This document shows positions 1 through 6,732 of a stretch of 9,411 nucleotides of DNA, one piece after another; within the stretch, counting starts at the first letter, position 1, and each line of letters begins with the position of its first letter. The stretch lies in contig JAESUK010000048.1 of the NCBI GenBank assembly GCA_016763095.1, positions 1-9,411 on the forward strand, in the 5' to 3' direction. Below the pieces are notes generated by a model. The model saw only the letters and a program-made list of their open reading frames with translations, did no database searches and had not been told where the DNA came from. Both the position numbers and the translations under genes were made by a program. Origin of the DNA: Alphaproteobacteria bacterium. GTDB taxonomy: Bacteria; Pseudomonadota; Alphaproteobacteria; Micavibrionales; Micavibrionaceae.

Positions 1-1
1 G

Positions 2-1027
2 ATGGGGGGAGATCAGGGAGTTGAAATGACTATTCCTGGAGCGGCGCAAGCTTTGCGTGCTCACCCAGATTGCTATTTTCTATTTTTTGGGGATGAAGCG
101 AAAATTCGTCCTGTATTATCACAATACCCTGAGTTGAAATCTAGCTCAGAAGTTGTCCATACAGATAAGTTTATTTGTAATAATGAAAAGCCTTCCATTG
201 CGTTGCGCAAAGGGCGTGGATCATCCATGCGTTTGGCTATTAATGCGGTGGCCGAGGGACGTGCAGATTGTATCGTGTCTGCGGGGAACACTGGTGCTTT
301 GATGGCGATGGCAAAAATGGTTCTTAAATGTTTGCCAGATATTCGCCGTCCAGCGATTGCGAGTGTGATGCCAACCCGTGATGGGCGGGTTGTGATGCTT
401 GACCTTGGGGCGAATCTTGCATGTGATTCAGAAGTATTGGTACAGTTTGCCTTGTTAGGCGCGGTGTTTTCCAAGGTTGTTCACGGTAAGAAAAAGCCAA
501 CTGTTGGTTTGCTGAATGTGGGCACAGAAGATGTCAAAGGGCATGAAGAGCTACGCTCTGCTGCGGCCGTGCTTGAGCGCGTGACCTTTGCAGGTAAGTA
601 TCATGGGTTTGTTGAGGGAAATGATATTCCTATGGGCACAACGGATGTTGTTGTCACAGATGGATTTACAGGTAACATTGCCCTGAAAATGGCAGAAGGT
701 GTTGCGAAGCTTTCGGGGATTTACATTAAAGATGCTTTCAAGTCATCACCTATTGCAATGCTTGGTGGATTATTGGCAAGTGGCGCGCTTAAAAAGGCGA
801 AAGAAAAGGTTGATCCCCGTATGTATAATGGGGGCATGTTTTTGGGTTTAGACGGTGTGTGTGTCAAAAGTCATGGGGGAACGGATAAGGTAGGATTTTC
901 AAGTGCATTGTTAGTTGCATACGACCTTATTCATAATAAGTTTAATGATCAGGTGGCGATGGAGCTGGATAAGCTTATGAGCCAAGAATCATTTTTTACC
1001 TCAGACATTTCAGACGAAGAAGTATAA
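2..1027 (+). CDS. plsX: Phosphate acyltransferase PlsX (N-terminus cut by window edge)
   Basis: PlsX converts acyl-ACP and phosphate to acyl-phosphate, the acyl donor used by PlsY in the first step of phosphatidic acid synthesis. It is a peripheral, membrane-associated soluble enzyme. The visible part is 341 residues and begins at the family's N-terminal MGGD motif, which is normally preceded by about 5-10 residues ending in DA. The Met at position 2 is therefore probably internal and the true start lies upstream of the window. Supporting family segments are SAGNTGALMA (residues 93-102), DLGAN (134-138), NVGTED (172-177) and TDGFTGNI (219-226). Length fits the family (about 330-350). A short acidic tail follows the conserved core. 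fabH starts 9 bases after the stop, so the two are probably co-transcribed, as in many bacteria. Identification is secure; only the start is missing. Confidence 0.97.
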   Translation: MGGDQGVEMTIPGAAQALRAHPDCYFLFFGDEAKIRPVLSQYPELKSSSEVVHTDKFICNNEKPSIALRKGRGSSMRLAINAVAEGRADCIVSAGNTGALMAMAKMVLKCLPDIRRPAIASVMPTRDGRVVMLDLGANLACDSEVLVQFALLGAVFSKVVHGKKKPTVGLLNVGTEDVKGHEELRSAAAVLERVTFAGKYHGFVEGNDIPMGTTDVVVTDGFTGNIALKMAEGVAKLSGIYIKDAFKSSPIAMLGGLLASGALKKAKEKVDPRMYNGGMFLGLDGVCVKSHGGTDKVGFSSALLVAYDLIHNKFNDQVAMELDKLMSQESFFTSDISDEEV

Positions 1028-1036
1028 AACATTACT

Positions 1037-2005
1037 ATGACTATTAAATCTGTTATTCAGGGCACTGGCTCTTACCTCCCTTCAAAAATTTTGACGAACG
1101 CTGATCTTGAAAAAATCGTTGATACAAGTGATGAATGGATTTTTCAAAGAACAGGGATTAGGCAACGCCATGTTGTGTCTGAAGGTGAGACAACATCGAC
1201 GCTTGCGATAGAAGCGGCGAGACGTGCGCTTGAAGCATCAGGGCTTAATGCAGAAGATATTGACGGAGTGATTGTTGCGACAACAACGCCTGATCTTACG
1301 TTCCCATCTGTGGCGGTTCATGTGCAAGAGGCTTTGGGGCTTCCTGCAAATATGGCGTTTGATATTCAGGCCGTGTGCACAGGATTTGTGTATGCTATTT
1401 CTACGGCACATAGTTTTTTACAAACAGGACAAGCCAAAAATATTCTTGTGATTGGCGCAGAAACAATGTCGCGTATTTTAGATTGGACAGATCGCACAAC
1501 GTGCGTGTTGTTTGGTGATGGTGCGGGCGCAGTTGTTCTATCCGCCGTTGAAGGTGAAAAAGAAGATCGCGGGATTATCTCAACGCATTTGTATGCGGAT
1601 GGTCGTAAAAAAGGAATTCTATGTACAAGCGGCGGTGTTTCAAAAACACAGGATGCCGGTATGATTGAAATGCAGGGACGCGATGTCTTTAAATATGCGG
1701 TTAAATTAATGCATGACGTTGTTGACGAATCTTTATCAGAGAATGGTTACACGGGGGCTGATCTTGATTGGCTCGTTCCACACCAAGCTAATGTACGTAT
1801 CATAAGTGCGACAGCAGATAAACTTGGGCTTCCCATGGAAAAAGTTGTGATGACGGTGTCCAAGCACGGAAACACGTCTGCGGCTTCAATTCCTTTGGCA
1901 CTTGATCAGGCCGTGCGCGCGGGTCAAATTCAGCGCAACCAATTGATTCTGCTTGAGGCACTTGGTGGTGGGCTTACTTGGGGTGCTACTCTACTAAGAT
2001 TCTAA
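1037..2005 (+). CDS. fabH: Beta-ketoacyl-ACP synthase III (FabH)
   Basis: FabH condenses acetyl-CoA (or another short acyl-CoA) with malonyl-ACP to start type II fatty-acid synthesis in the cytosol. The protein is 322 residues, the normal family length. The Cys-His-Asn triad is visible: Cys114 in AVCTGF, His249 in VPHQAN and Asn279 in HGNTSAAS. Other family marks are DEWIFQRTGI near residues 32-41, the glycine-rich FGDGAGAVVL at 159-168 and the C-terminal ALGGGLTWG. The ATG at 1037 gives the expected N-terminus, though the upstream ribosome binding site is weak; translational coupling to plsX, 9 bases upstream, is likely. No obvious T-tailed terminator follows. The product supplies the acyl-ACP chains that PlsX draws on. 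Confidence 0.98.
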   Translation: MTIKSVIQGTGSYLPSKILTNADLEKIVDTSDEWIFQRTGIRQRHVVSEGETTSTLAIEAARRALEASGLNAEDIDGVIVATTTPDLTFPSVAVHVQEALGLPANMAFDIQAVCTGFVYAISTAHSFLQTGQAKNILVIGAETMSRILDWTDRTTCVLFGDGAGAVVLSAVEGEKEDRGIISTHLYADGRKKGILCTSGGVSKTQDAGMIEMQGRDVFKYAVKLMHDVVDESLSENGYTGADLDWLVPHQANVRIISATADKLGLPMEKVVMTVSKHGNTSAASIPLALDQAVRAGQIQRNQLILLEALGGGLTWGATLLRF

Positions 2006-2021
2006 ATGGCTATAATTTGCG

Positions 2022-2068
2022 GTTACTTTCTGATAACACGGCTTTTATGCAAAACATTTCAAAGTAAC
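2022..2068. repeat. Inverted repeat between fabH and ihfA
   Basis: GTTACTTT at 2022-2029 is exactly mirrored by AAAGTAAC at 2061-2068, leaving a 31-base loop. It lies just after fabH and ends 3 bases before the -35 box of the predicted ihfA promoter. It could be an AT-rich hairpin ending the plsX-fabH transcript or a binding site for a regulator of ihfA. There is no T-run directly after the second arm, so an ordinary intrinsic terminator is not a good fit. Confidence 0.4.
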
Positions 2069-2071
2069 ATA

Positions 2072-2100
2072 TTGACCTATAACTCAAATTCGTTTATTCT
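2072..2100 (+). promoter_or_regulatory. Predicted sigma-70 promoter of ihfA
   Basis: TTGACC (2072-2077) and TATTCT (2095-2100) are separated by exactly 17 bases, giving 5/6 and 4/6 matches to the sigma-70 boxes. Transcription would start near 2107, about 30 bases before the ihfA ATG at 2139, leaving room for the AGGTGG ribosome binding site. This suggests ihfA can be expressed independently of plsX-fabH. Confidence 0.5.
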
Positions 2101-2138
2101 ATATAGATACAAGCATTTAGTTTTAAAGGTGGTTAACA

Positions 2139-2432
2139 ATGGCCAATGAGACAATTACACGTGCAGATCTAGCAGATGCACTTTATCAAGAACTCGGACT
2201 TTCTCGTAACGAATCGGCGGATATTGTCGATTCTGTTTTTGAAGAAATGTCAGATGCTCTCGTAAGCAGCGAAAATGTCAAAATCTCTGGTTTTGGTAGT
2301 TTTGTCCTAAGACAAAAAAGTGAGAGAATTGGACGTAACCCTAAGACTGGGGTTGAAGTACCTATTACACCAAGAACGGTGTTGGTATTTAAAGCGTCAC
2401 ATATTCTCAAAAACCTTATGAATAAATCATAA
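2139..2432 (+). CDS. ihfA: Integration host factor subunit alpha
   Basis: This is a small nucleoid DNA-bending protein that pairs with IHF-beta, binds the minor groove at specific sites and bends DNA sharply, acting in promoter architecture, replication and recombination. The 97-residue length is normal. The HU/IHF fold shows the GFGSF motif (residues 51-55) and the DNA-intercalating arm GRNPKTG (65-71), with the tip proline at 68. The arm sequence followed by VPITPRTVLVFK, together with the position after fabH and before a MerR gene, favours the alpha subunit over HU or IHF-beta. A good AGGTGG ribosome binding site precedes the ATG. A separate promoter is predicted just upstream. The partner gene ihfB is not in this window. 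Confidence 0.95.
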   Translation: MANETITRADLADALYQELGLSRNESADIVDSVFEEMSDALVSSENVKISGFGSFVLRQKSERIGRNPKTGVEVPITPRTVLVFKASHILKNLMNKS

Positions 2433-2440
2433 GAAGATTT

Positions 2441-2479
2441 TTGACGCATTTTTTTTAGCCCTATACCTAATTATACCTA
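2441..2479 (+). promoter_or_regulatory. Possible promoter and 8-bp tandem repeat upstream of the MerR gene
   Basis: A TTGACG box (2441-2446) is followed 15 bases later by TATACC (2462-2467), a shorter spacing than ideal. The octamer TATACCTA occurs twice, at 2462-2469 and 2472-2479, with a 10-base period, so the two copies face the same side of the helix. The second copy runs directly into the TAGGAG ribosome binding site of the MerR gene. The repeat could be a tandem operator or a duplicated -10 region. Confidence 0.3.
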
Positions 2480-2492
2480 GGAGAATTTTATC

Positions 2493-2966
2493 ATGAGTAT
2501 ATATACGGCAGAAGACGGCGGGCAAGAACAGGGTGATGTGAAGAAAGCAAAAGGTGCATTTAGAACGATCAGTGAAGTTGCTGATCGTCTTGGTGTTCAA
2601 CAACATGTCCTACGGTTTTGGGAAACAAAATTTTCGCAAGTGAAGCCGTTGACGCGTGGTGGTGGTCGTCGTTATTACCGTCCAGAGGATGTTGCTGTTC
2701 TCGAAAAAATCTACAATATTCTCTATAAAGAAGGTTATACGATTAAAGGCGCACAGAAGCTTTTGAAAGGTATGAGTAAGGGGCAAATTGCCAAGCTTTC
2801 TCTGCAACGTCCAGCCATGGAACAAGTCAATAGTCCGACAGTCGTTCCATCTGTTCTTTCAGATGTGTCTTCCAATGTTTCTGGGGGACTTAATACGCAC
2901 CAAAAAGCAGTTTTAGAATCTATGCTTGGTGATCTTAAAGAAATCCGCGATATCTTAAAAAAATAG
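2493..2966 (+). CDS. MerR-family transcriptional regulator (alphaproteobacterial, beside ihfA)
   Basis: This is a 157-residue DNA-binding protein. An N-terminal winged helix-turn-helix of the MerR type spans about residues 24-93: TISEVADRLGVQQHVLRFWE is the recognition helix-turn-helix, and GGGRRYYRPEDV is the wing. A low-complexity Ser/Val linker (about 110-133) leads to a short C-terminal helix (134-156) that may mediate dimerisation. The protein has no cysteine, so a thiol metal sensor such as classic MerR or CueR is unlikely; no ligand can be named. The start has a clear AGGAG site. A MerR gene directly after ihfA is a conserved arrangement in Alphaproteobacteria and is usually left unnamed. 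The proline tRNA begins 13 bases after the stop and may share its transcript. Confidence is high for the family and low for the target genes. Confidence 0.92.
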   Translation: MSIYTAEDGGQEQGDVKKAKGAFRTISEVADRLGVQQHVLRFWETKFSQVKPLTRGGGRRYYRPEDVAVLEKIYNILYKEGYTIKGAQKLLKGMSKGQIAKLSLQRPAMEQVNSPTVVPSVLSDVSSNVSGGLNTHQKAVLESMLGDLKEIRDILKK

Positions 2967-2979
2967 CTTAAGGCTATAT

Positions 2980-3056
2980 CGGAGTGTGGCGCAGTCTGGT
3001 AGCGCACTCGCCTGGGGGGCGAGGGGTCGCAAGTTCAAGTCTTGTCACTCCGACCA
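2980..3056 (+). tRNA. tRNA-Pro (anticodon GGG)
   Basis: The 77-base cloverleaf is complete. The acceptor stem is CGGAGTG (2980-2986) with CACTCCG (3046-3052), the discriminator is A3053 and CCA is encoded at 3054-3056. The D-arm is GCGC/GCGC with loop AGTCTGGTA. The anticodon stem is CTCGC (3007-3011) with GCGAG (3019-3023), and the loop CTGGGGG places GGG at 3014-3016, which reads CCC and CCU proline codons. The T-arm is GCAAG/CTTGT with one G-U pair and loop TTCAAGT. The C1-G72 pair with A73 is typical of bacterial tRNA-Pro. The gene follows the MerR gene by 13 bases with no obvious promoter of its own. Confidence 0.97.
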
Positions 3057-3078
3057 TTTCTTATTATTACAAAATCCT

Positions 3079-3106
3079 TTGACATATTTTTCAATTATGT
3101 TAAAAA
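3079..3106 (+). promoter_or_regulatory. Predicted sigma-70 promoter of the 617-residue orphan gene
   Basis: A perfect TTGACA (3079-3084) is followed after 16 bases by TAAAAA (3101-3106), a 4/6 match to the -10 box. The expected start near 3113 leaves a leader of about 30 bases before the ATG at 3144. The strong -35 in a gene-free AT-rich stretch is the main support. Confidence 0.4.
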
Positions 3107-3143
3107 GTATCTCATAAATATACATAACATAGCTGAGTAAATT

Positions 3144-4997
3144 ATGACACGACTTTCAGGTTTTGCCGAAGCGGCGGCTTTAAATACGCACGATGTAATC
3201 GAAACACCAAACGAACCTAGAAACTATGATCCTAAAGAGGCATTAAATTATTTAATGCGCGGGAATATCACCAAATTTCATTATCATGGTGAACCAAATA
3301 ATGGCGTTTGGGCACCACAGAATATACAGCGCGGGCAAATACTGCGTTGCGACCTTCCTACTGATTACGATAGAGATGGGTATGTTACACTTTCCCCCCG
3401 TAATCTTTTATGTTTAGGGGTGGATGTTGATCCAAAAACTTTACAACCGATTGCTGTTCGCGCCCTTCGTTTCTCATATAACTCAACTGGATTTGATCCT
3501 GCGCATGAACTTCTTTTAGAGAAGGGGGACCCTGAAGTCCGTTATGGAACAGGAAATACCTTTTCCAAAGATGCGGTTTTACGTACGGGAAGTGCCATTG
3601 ATATCATTCCTTTCAACTCTGTCTATTGGGGACATTTTATTGATACTATTGGGACTATTACCCCAGAATATATGCCACATATTGAAGAGGCGATTGAACG
3701 TGGCTATGCAAATAGAAAATATGCAGGTATTCGCAATTATGCTGAAATTAATACAAGAGATAGCCTCTCTTTATCGGCGTTGGATCCTGACATTATAAAG
3801 AATATTTCTAAGTTTCTTCCTTCTGAGCAAGTTGGTTATAGTTTGTTGGAGATGGACGCGGTTGATCAAGAAGAATTGTGTGAAAAATTGCTGGATCAAC
3901 AAGTTTTTCTGGCACATTGGCGAGAAGATCAGATTGGGTTTGAGAAAAATTCAAACCGATCATTCCAGCGACAAAGAATGCAAAAAGAAGCAGAGATTAT
4001 AGAATTATTGAGGCAGGCGCGTCGAGATCATAAAGCGGAAGACCTCAAGAGCATTCTTACTTTGACAGCGAATAAAATGGCTGATTATCAAAAGGCTGTT
4101 TTTGCACAGCAATATACCGATGATGATGTAGCGTTGAGCAAAAGTTTTGATGTTTTTCTTGATTCTTCTCCATCAGAGTGCTTAAAGATGCCAACAGTTG
4201 CAGATATTTTGGCAGAGAGTGCTGGCGAGATAGAGAAGCGAAAAGATTTGAAGGGTGCGGCTATTCAAAGGATAGAGGGTCAAAAAGCAGATCAAAACTC
4301 TATAGAAAAGCTTGCTGATTTTGGTATTGGTGGGTTAGCACGCGAACCAGATATTAATTTACATGAATATATGTGGCTTGGACGCTATCACATGTTGCGT
4401 ATTCCTAGTTTGATAAACCAAGAAGCGATGGACGACCTTACTAACCGCCCTTGTGCATTAACGCGTGCGTGGGTTCGCCCTGACGACAATGGTGATCTTC
4501 ATATTTCTCATATGGCATTTGTGCCATGTACTAGAGGTGAGAGTAAAAACTTTAAGTATAAAATGAAAACTAAACCTCTGGATACCACAGTAAAAAAACC
4601 AACGATGCTTATTTCTGAAATGGAAGTTATCGTTCCAGTAAATGCTGAGAATTTTCAGCCTAACCAACCAGATACTGGGACTTTTTATGAGTTGTTGCCT
4701 CACCAAGTTGATGCAATGCTTATGAAACGTGAGCTTGCACGTGGTGAGTATGGTGAGCTTCAGTATCACGGTATGCGTCCAGAGGATATACCTGAAGATT
4801 GCCATGAAGTTACCCTTCCAGAACCTCCGAATGAAAAATTGAGAAAGAAATTTGAAAATTGGGGAATTGCACGTTTTGTCGGAGGAAATAAAGCTCCAGT
4901 TAAACGTTCAATGCGTGGTTCACATTATACGGCAAGAAGTTTTGATGATAAAGGGGCTGTGAATTTTCATCAAAGCTTTTTACGTCCAGATAGTTAA
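3144..4997 (+). CDS. Uncharacterised 617-residue protein
   Basis: I do not recognise this protein or assign it to a family. It is long, hydrophilic and rich in charged residues, with no signal peptide and no membrane segment, so probably cytosolic. Three parts can be seen: an N-terminal region (about 1-250) with mixed beta/loop character and segments such as HYHGEPNNGVW (46-56) and LGVDVDP (91-97); a helical, charged region (about 255-395) rich in Glu, Lys, Gln and Arg that could form coiled coil; and a C-terminal region (about 400-617) with beta-strand-like stretches and many His, Tyr and Trp residues. No Walker, nuclease, kinase or zinc-finger motif stands out. The ATG has only a weak upstream GAG but follows a promoter with a perfect -35. 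Codon use resembles the neighbours and the frame is intact over 1.85 kb, so it is a genuine gene. It is flanked by non-coding gaps, so it is probably monocistronic. A secreted effector without a classic signal, or a structural or scaffold protein, are possibilities only. Confidence 0.85.
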   Translation: MTRLSGFAEAAALNTHDVIETPNEPRNYDPKEALNYLMRGNITKFHYHGEPNNGVWAPQNIQRGQILRCDLPTDYDRDGYVTLSPRNLLCLGVDVDPKTLQPIAVRALRFSYNSTGFDPAHELLLEKGDPEVRYGTGNTFSKDAVLRTGSAIDIIPFNSVYWGHFIDTIGTITPEYMPHIEEAIERGYANRKYAGIRNYAEINTRDSLSLSALDPDIIKNISKFLPSEQVGYSLLEMDAVDQEELCEKLLDQQVFLAHWREDQIGFEKNSNRSFQRQRMQKEAEIIELLRQARRDHKAEDLKSILTLTANKMADYQKAVFAQQYTDDDVALSKSFDVFLDSSPSECLKMPTVADILAESAGEIEKRKDLKGAAIQRIEGQKADQNSIEKLADFGIGGLAREPDINLHEYMWLGRYHMLRIPSLINQEAMDDLTNRPCALTRAWVRPDDNGDLHISHMAFVPCTRGESKNFKYKMKTKPLDTTVKKPTMLISEMEVIVPVNAENFQPNQPDTGTFYELLPHQVDAMLMKRELARGEYGELQYHGMRPEDIPEDCHEVTLPEPPNEKLRKKFENWGIARFVGGNKAPVKRSMRGSHYTARSFDDKGAVNFHQSFLRPDS

Positions 4998-5037
4998 ACA
5001 GATAAATTTTTATTGCATACAGTATGTTTTTCTGTTT
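4996..5037. repeat. AT-rich inverted repeat at the end of the orphan gene, possible weak terminator
   Basis: AAACAGA (4996-5002, overlapping the stop codon) mirrors TCTGTTT (5031-5037). An inner near-palindrome centred on CATACAGTATG (5016-5026) is followed by five T residues. Together they could fold into a nested hairpin with T-rich sequence after the inner stem. The stems are AT-rich and weak, so the terminator reading is tentative. Confidence 0.25.
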
Positions 5038-5080
5038 TATATAGTCTTATGTCTAGTGAGCAAACATATCTAATCTTTAT

Positions 5081-5102
5081 ATCACCCCTTTCAGGGGCTG
5101 AT
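5081..5102. repeat. Compact GC-rich hairpin in the 4998-5265 intergenic gap
   Basis: CCCCT (5085-5089) and AGGGG (5093-5097) flank a TTC loop, and the stem extends by ATCA/TGAT (5081-5084 with 5099-5102) around one bulged C. This is the most stable-looking structure in an otherwise AT-rich 268-base gap. No T-run follows on either strand, so it is not a standard intrinsic terminator. It could be part of a small RNA, a protein-binding site, or chance. The rest of the gap shows no convincing promoter for the downstream GNAT gene. Confidence 0.35.
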
Positions 5103-5265
5103 TGCTTACGTGCTATTTTTTCACGACGAATTTGCTGATGATCCCTTTGCTGTAGAGTTTCTTTTACCGCGGGTGTGATCATCGTTCTTATCTCTAAATG
5201 CCGTCATTTGGATAAGGATTTCTATATTTCAAAATCAAAAATAATAAATAGATGGATAGTGTGTT

Positions 5266-5886
5266 ATGAACAACCAAACAGAAAGCATTGTTGCTTACGT
5301 AGATCAAAATATAGTAGAGCCTGTAATTCAGCCCGTTGGTTATTACGGCATAAAAATTAAAGAATGCGCGGTGGAAGATGTGGACCACCTGCATGCCTTT
5401 CAAAATATGATTTATGATTTTCTTCATGAAGATGAAAAGGGATTTTTCCTTCCAAAAACAAAATCGTTTCTTACAGATCATTTTAATGCGGGAAGTCAGG
5501 CGATTTCTGCCATACATAATGGGCAGGTGGTGGGTCAGGCATTAATTGTTTTACCGACGGTACAAAGCCCCAAGACGGGGATGACTGATATGGCTCTTCC
5601 TGCGCCGCTAGAGTCGCTCTCAATTATTCAAGGGTTGGCTGTGCATCCTAAGGCGCGGGGGTTGAATGTTGGAAATATATTGATCCAAGCATGGCTTCAA
5701 GTTTCTGAAGATGAGGGGCGGGACAATGTTTTGGCCGAAACCTCTCAAGATAATCCGTATAGTTGGGCGTTGTTTAATAAGAATGACGTGCCTATTGTCA
5801 GTGAAGGGGTTGATCTTACGGATGGGACGGCTCTTTATAATCATCATTGTTCATTAAAGACGGGAAGACAATTCGCATGTATTTAG
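5266..5886 (+). CDS. GNAT-family N-acyltransferase
   Basis: This 206-residue cytosolic enzyme of the Gcn5-related N-acetyltransferase fold would transfer an acyl group from acyl-CoA to an amine. The acyl-CoA binding motif A is visible as LAVHPKARGLNVGN (residues 124-137), where RGLNVGN forms the pyrophosphate loop after strand beta-4. Later segments NPYSWALFNKND (163-174) fit the usual C-terminal Asn/helix region. The first 25-30 residues before the GNAT core are an unassigned extension. GNAT sequence does not reveal the substrate. The start ATG has a GGAT-type site about 9 bases upstream. The stop overlaps the start of the next gene, an amidohydrolase of the aspartoacylase type, so the two are probably co-translated and act on related substrates. 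It lacks recognisable EctA features, so diaminobutyrate acetyltransferase is not proposed. Family assignment is firm; the reaction is open. Confidence 0.85.
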   Translation: MNNQTESIVAYVDQNIVEPVIQPVGYYGIKIKECAVEDVDHLHAFQNMIYDFLHEDEKGFFLPKTKSFLTDHFNAGSQAISAIHNGQVVGQALIVLPTVQSPKTGMTDMALPAPLESLSIIQGLAVHPKARGLNVGNILIQAWLQVSEDEGRDNVLAETSQDNPYSWALFNKNDVPIVSEGVDLTDGTALYNHHCSLKTGRQFACI

Positions 5887-6731
5887 AGAAGGTGACATAT
5901 AATGCACCACAAGAGGGCGCGCGCCTGCTTGTATTGGGAGCAATTCATGGGAATGAAACATGTGGATCGGATGGAATTGCACGCCTTATTCATGAGGTTG
6001 ATAATAAAGTCATTCATTTGGATAAAGGTCATGTGACGTTTATTCCTGTTTGTAATCCAGGGGCGTATCAAAAAAATGAGCGGTATATTGATGTAAACTT
6101 AAACCGTATTTTAAAAATGCATGATCAGCCAAAATTTTATGAAGAGCATATTGCAAATGAGCTTGTTCCGTTGATTTGTGCGCATGACTTTATATTGGAT
6201 TTGCATTCCAATCATACGAAATGCGATCCGTTTGTGTTTTTGGATTATCCAGACGATGAATCTAGAAAATTTTGCAAGAGCTTAGGCGTTGAGTCTGTAT
6301 TTACAGGGTGGCCAGATCTTTTCATGGACGATGAAGATTGTACAACATTGGCGTGTGCACACCGTGCAGGAAAGGTTTCTGTGACGGTTGAATGTGGAGA
6401 GCATCACGACCCGCATTCAATTGATGTTGCATATCAATGTATCGTGAATGCGCTTATGCATTTGGGGATGATTTCAAAAAGCAACGAGGAGACACAGCTT
6501 TTTCCACCTCGCTCAAAATTTGTAAAAATGTACCGTGCTTTTATAAAAGAAAAAGGCGGGAAGTTGATTAAGAATTGGCAACATATGGATCAGGTATCTG
6601 AGGGCGATATTCTTGCCGTTTATAATGATGGCCAAGAAGAGGTGTCCCCAATTAATGGGTATATTCTTCTTCCTAATATTGGTTCTAAAATTGGAGATGA
6701 ATGGTTTTATCTTGGTACTCAAGAATCTTGA
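5877..6731 (+). CDS. Succinylglutamate desuccinylase/aspartoacylase-family zinc deacylase
   Basis: This is a zinc amidohydrolase of the AstE/AspA group in the M14 carboxypeptidase superfamily, which removes acyl groups from N-acyl amino acids such as N-acetylaspartate or N-succinylglutamate. From the ATG at 5877 it has 284 residues. The zinc site is complete: His24 and Glu27 in GAIHGNE and His110 in LDLHSN. The substrate-binding NLNR is at 74-77 (Arg77), and the catalytic Glu172 lies in VTVECGE. The C-terminal beta domain (about 205-284) is present. The frame also opens at a TTG at 5847, but family alignment starts close to the ATG, which has GGGAAG 9 bases upstream. From that ATG the gene overlaps the GNAT stop by 10 bases, implying coupled translation. 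It matches no single named enzyme well enough to give a symbol; the substrate may be the product of the GNAT. The 3' end overlaps the convergent transporter gene by 13 bases. Confidence 0.88.
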   Translation: MYLEKVTYNAPQEGARLLVLGAIHGNETCGSDGIARLIHEVDNKVIHLDKGHVTFIPVCNPGAYQKNERYIDVNLNRILKMHDQPKFYEEHIANELVPLICAHDFILDLHSNHTKCDPFVFLDYPDDESRKFCKSLGVESVFTGWPDLFMDDEDCTTLACAHRAGKVSVTVECGEHHDPHSIDVAYQCIVNALMHLGMISKSNEETQLFPPRSKFVKMYRAFIKEKGGKLIKNWQHMDQVSEGDILAVYNDGQEEVSPINGYILLPNIGSKIGDEWFYLGTQES

Positions 6732-6732
6732 G
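6718..6732. repeat. 15-base palindrome holding two convergent stop codons
   Basis: CTCAAGAATCTTGAG is a perfect 7-base inverted repeat around one central base. It contains the TGA of the + strand deacylase (6729-6731) and the TGA of the - strand transporter (6719-6721). Because of the symmetry the two proteins end in nearly the same residues, TQES and PQDS. As RNA it could form a 6-base-pair hairpin with a 3-base loop on either strand, but without a T-run. Confidence 0.55.

Noticed and set aside
2006..2149. A 47-codon plus-strand frame starting with ATG right after the fabH stop and running into ihfA.
   Set aside because: It covers the inverted repeat and the predicted ihfA promoter, has no ribosome binding site and no protein-like pattern; the region is better read as regulatory.
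2980..3143. Integration site (att) at the 3' end of the tRNA-Pro gene.
   Set aside because: No repeat of the tRNA 3' end was seen further right in the window and no integrase gene is present, so a mobile island is not supported.
4458..4805. A 115-codon minus-strand frame within the 617-residue gene.
   Set aside because: The plus-strand frame is five times longer and intact with sensible codon use; the minus product is unusually rich in His, Thr and Trp, as expected for an antisense shadow.
5194..5517. A 107-codon minus-strand frame opposite the start of the GNAT gene.
   Set aside because: It lies largely antisense to a recognised GNAT domain gene and its product is a low-quality mix of aromatic and basic residues.
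5847..5876. Upstream TTG start for the deacylase, adding ten residues.
   Set aside because: The ATG at 5877 fits the usual family N-terminus and has GGGAAG at good distance; the added residues match nothing conserved.
5204..6027. Similar strings CATTTGGATAAGG (about 5205-5217) and CATTTGGATAAAGG (about 6014-6027).
   Set aside because: The second lies within a conserved coding region; a match of this length with an indel is compatible with chance in AT-rich DNA.
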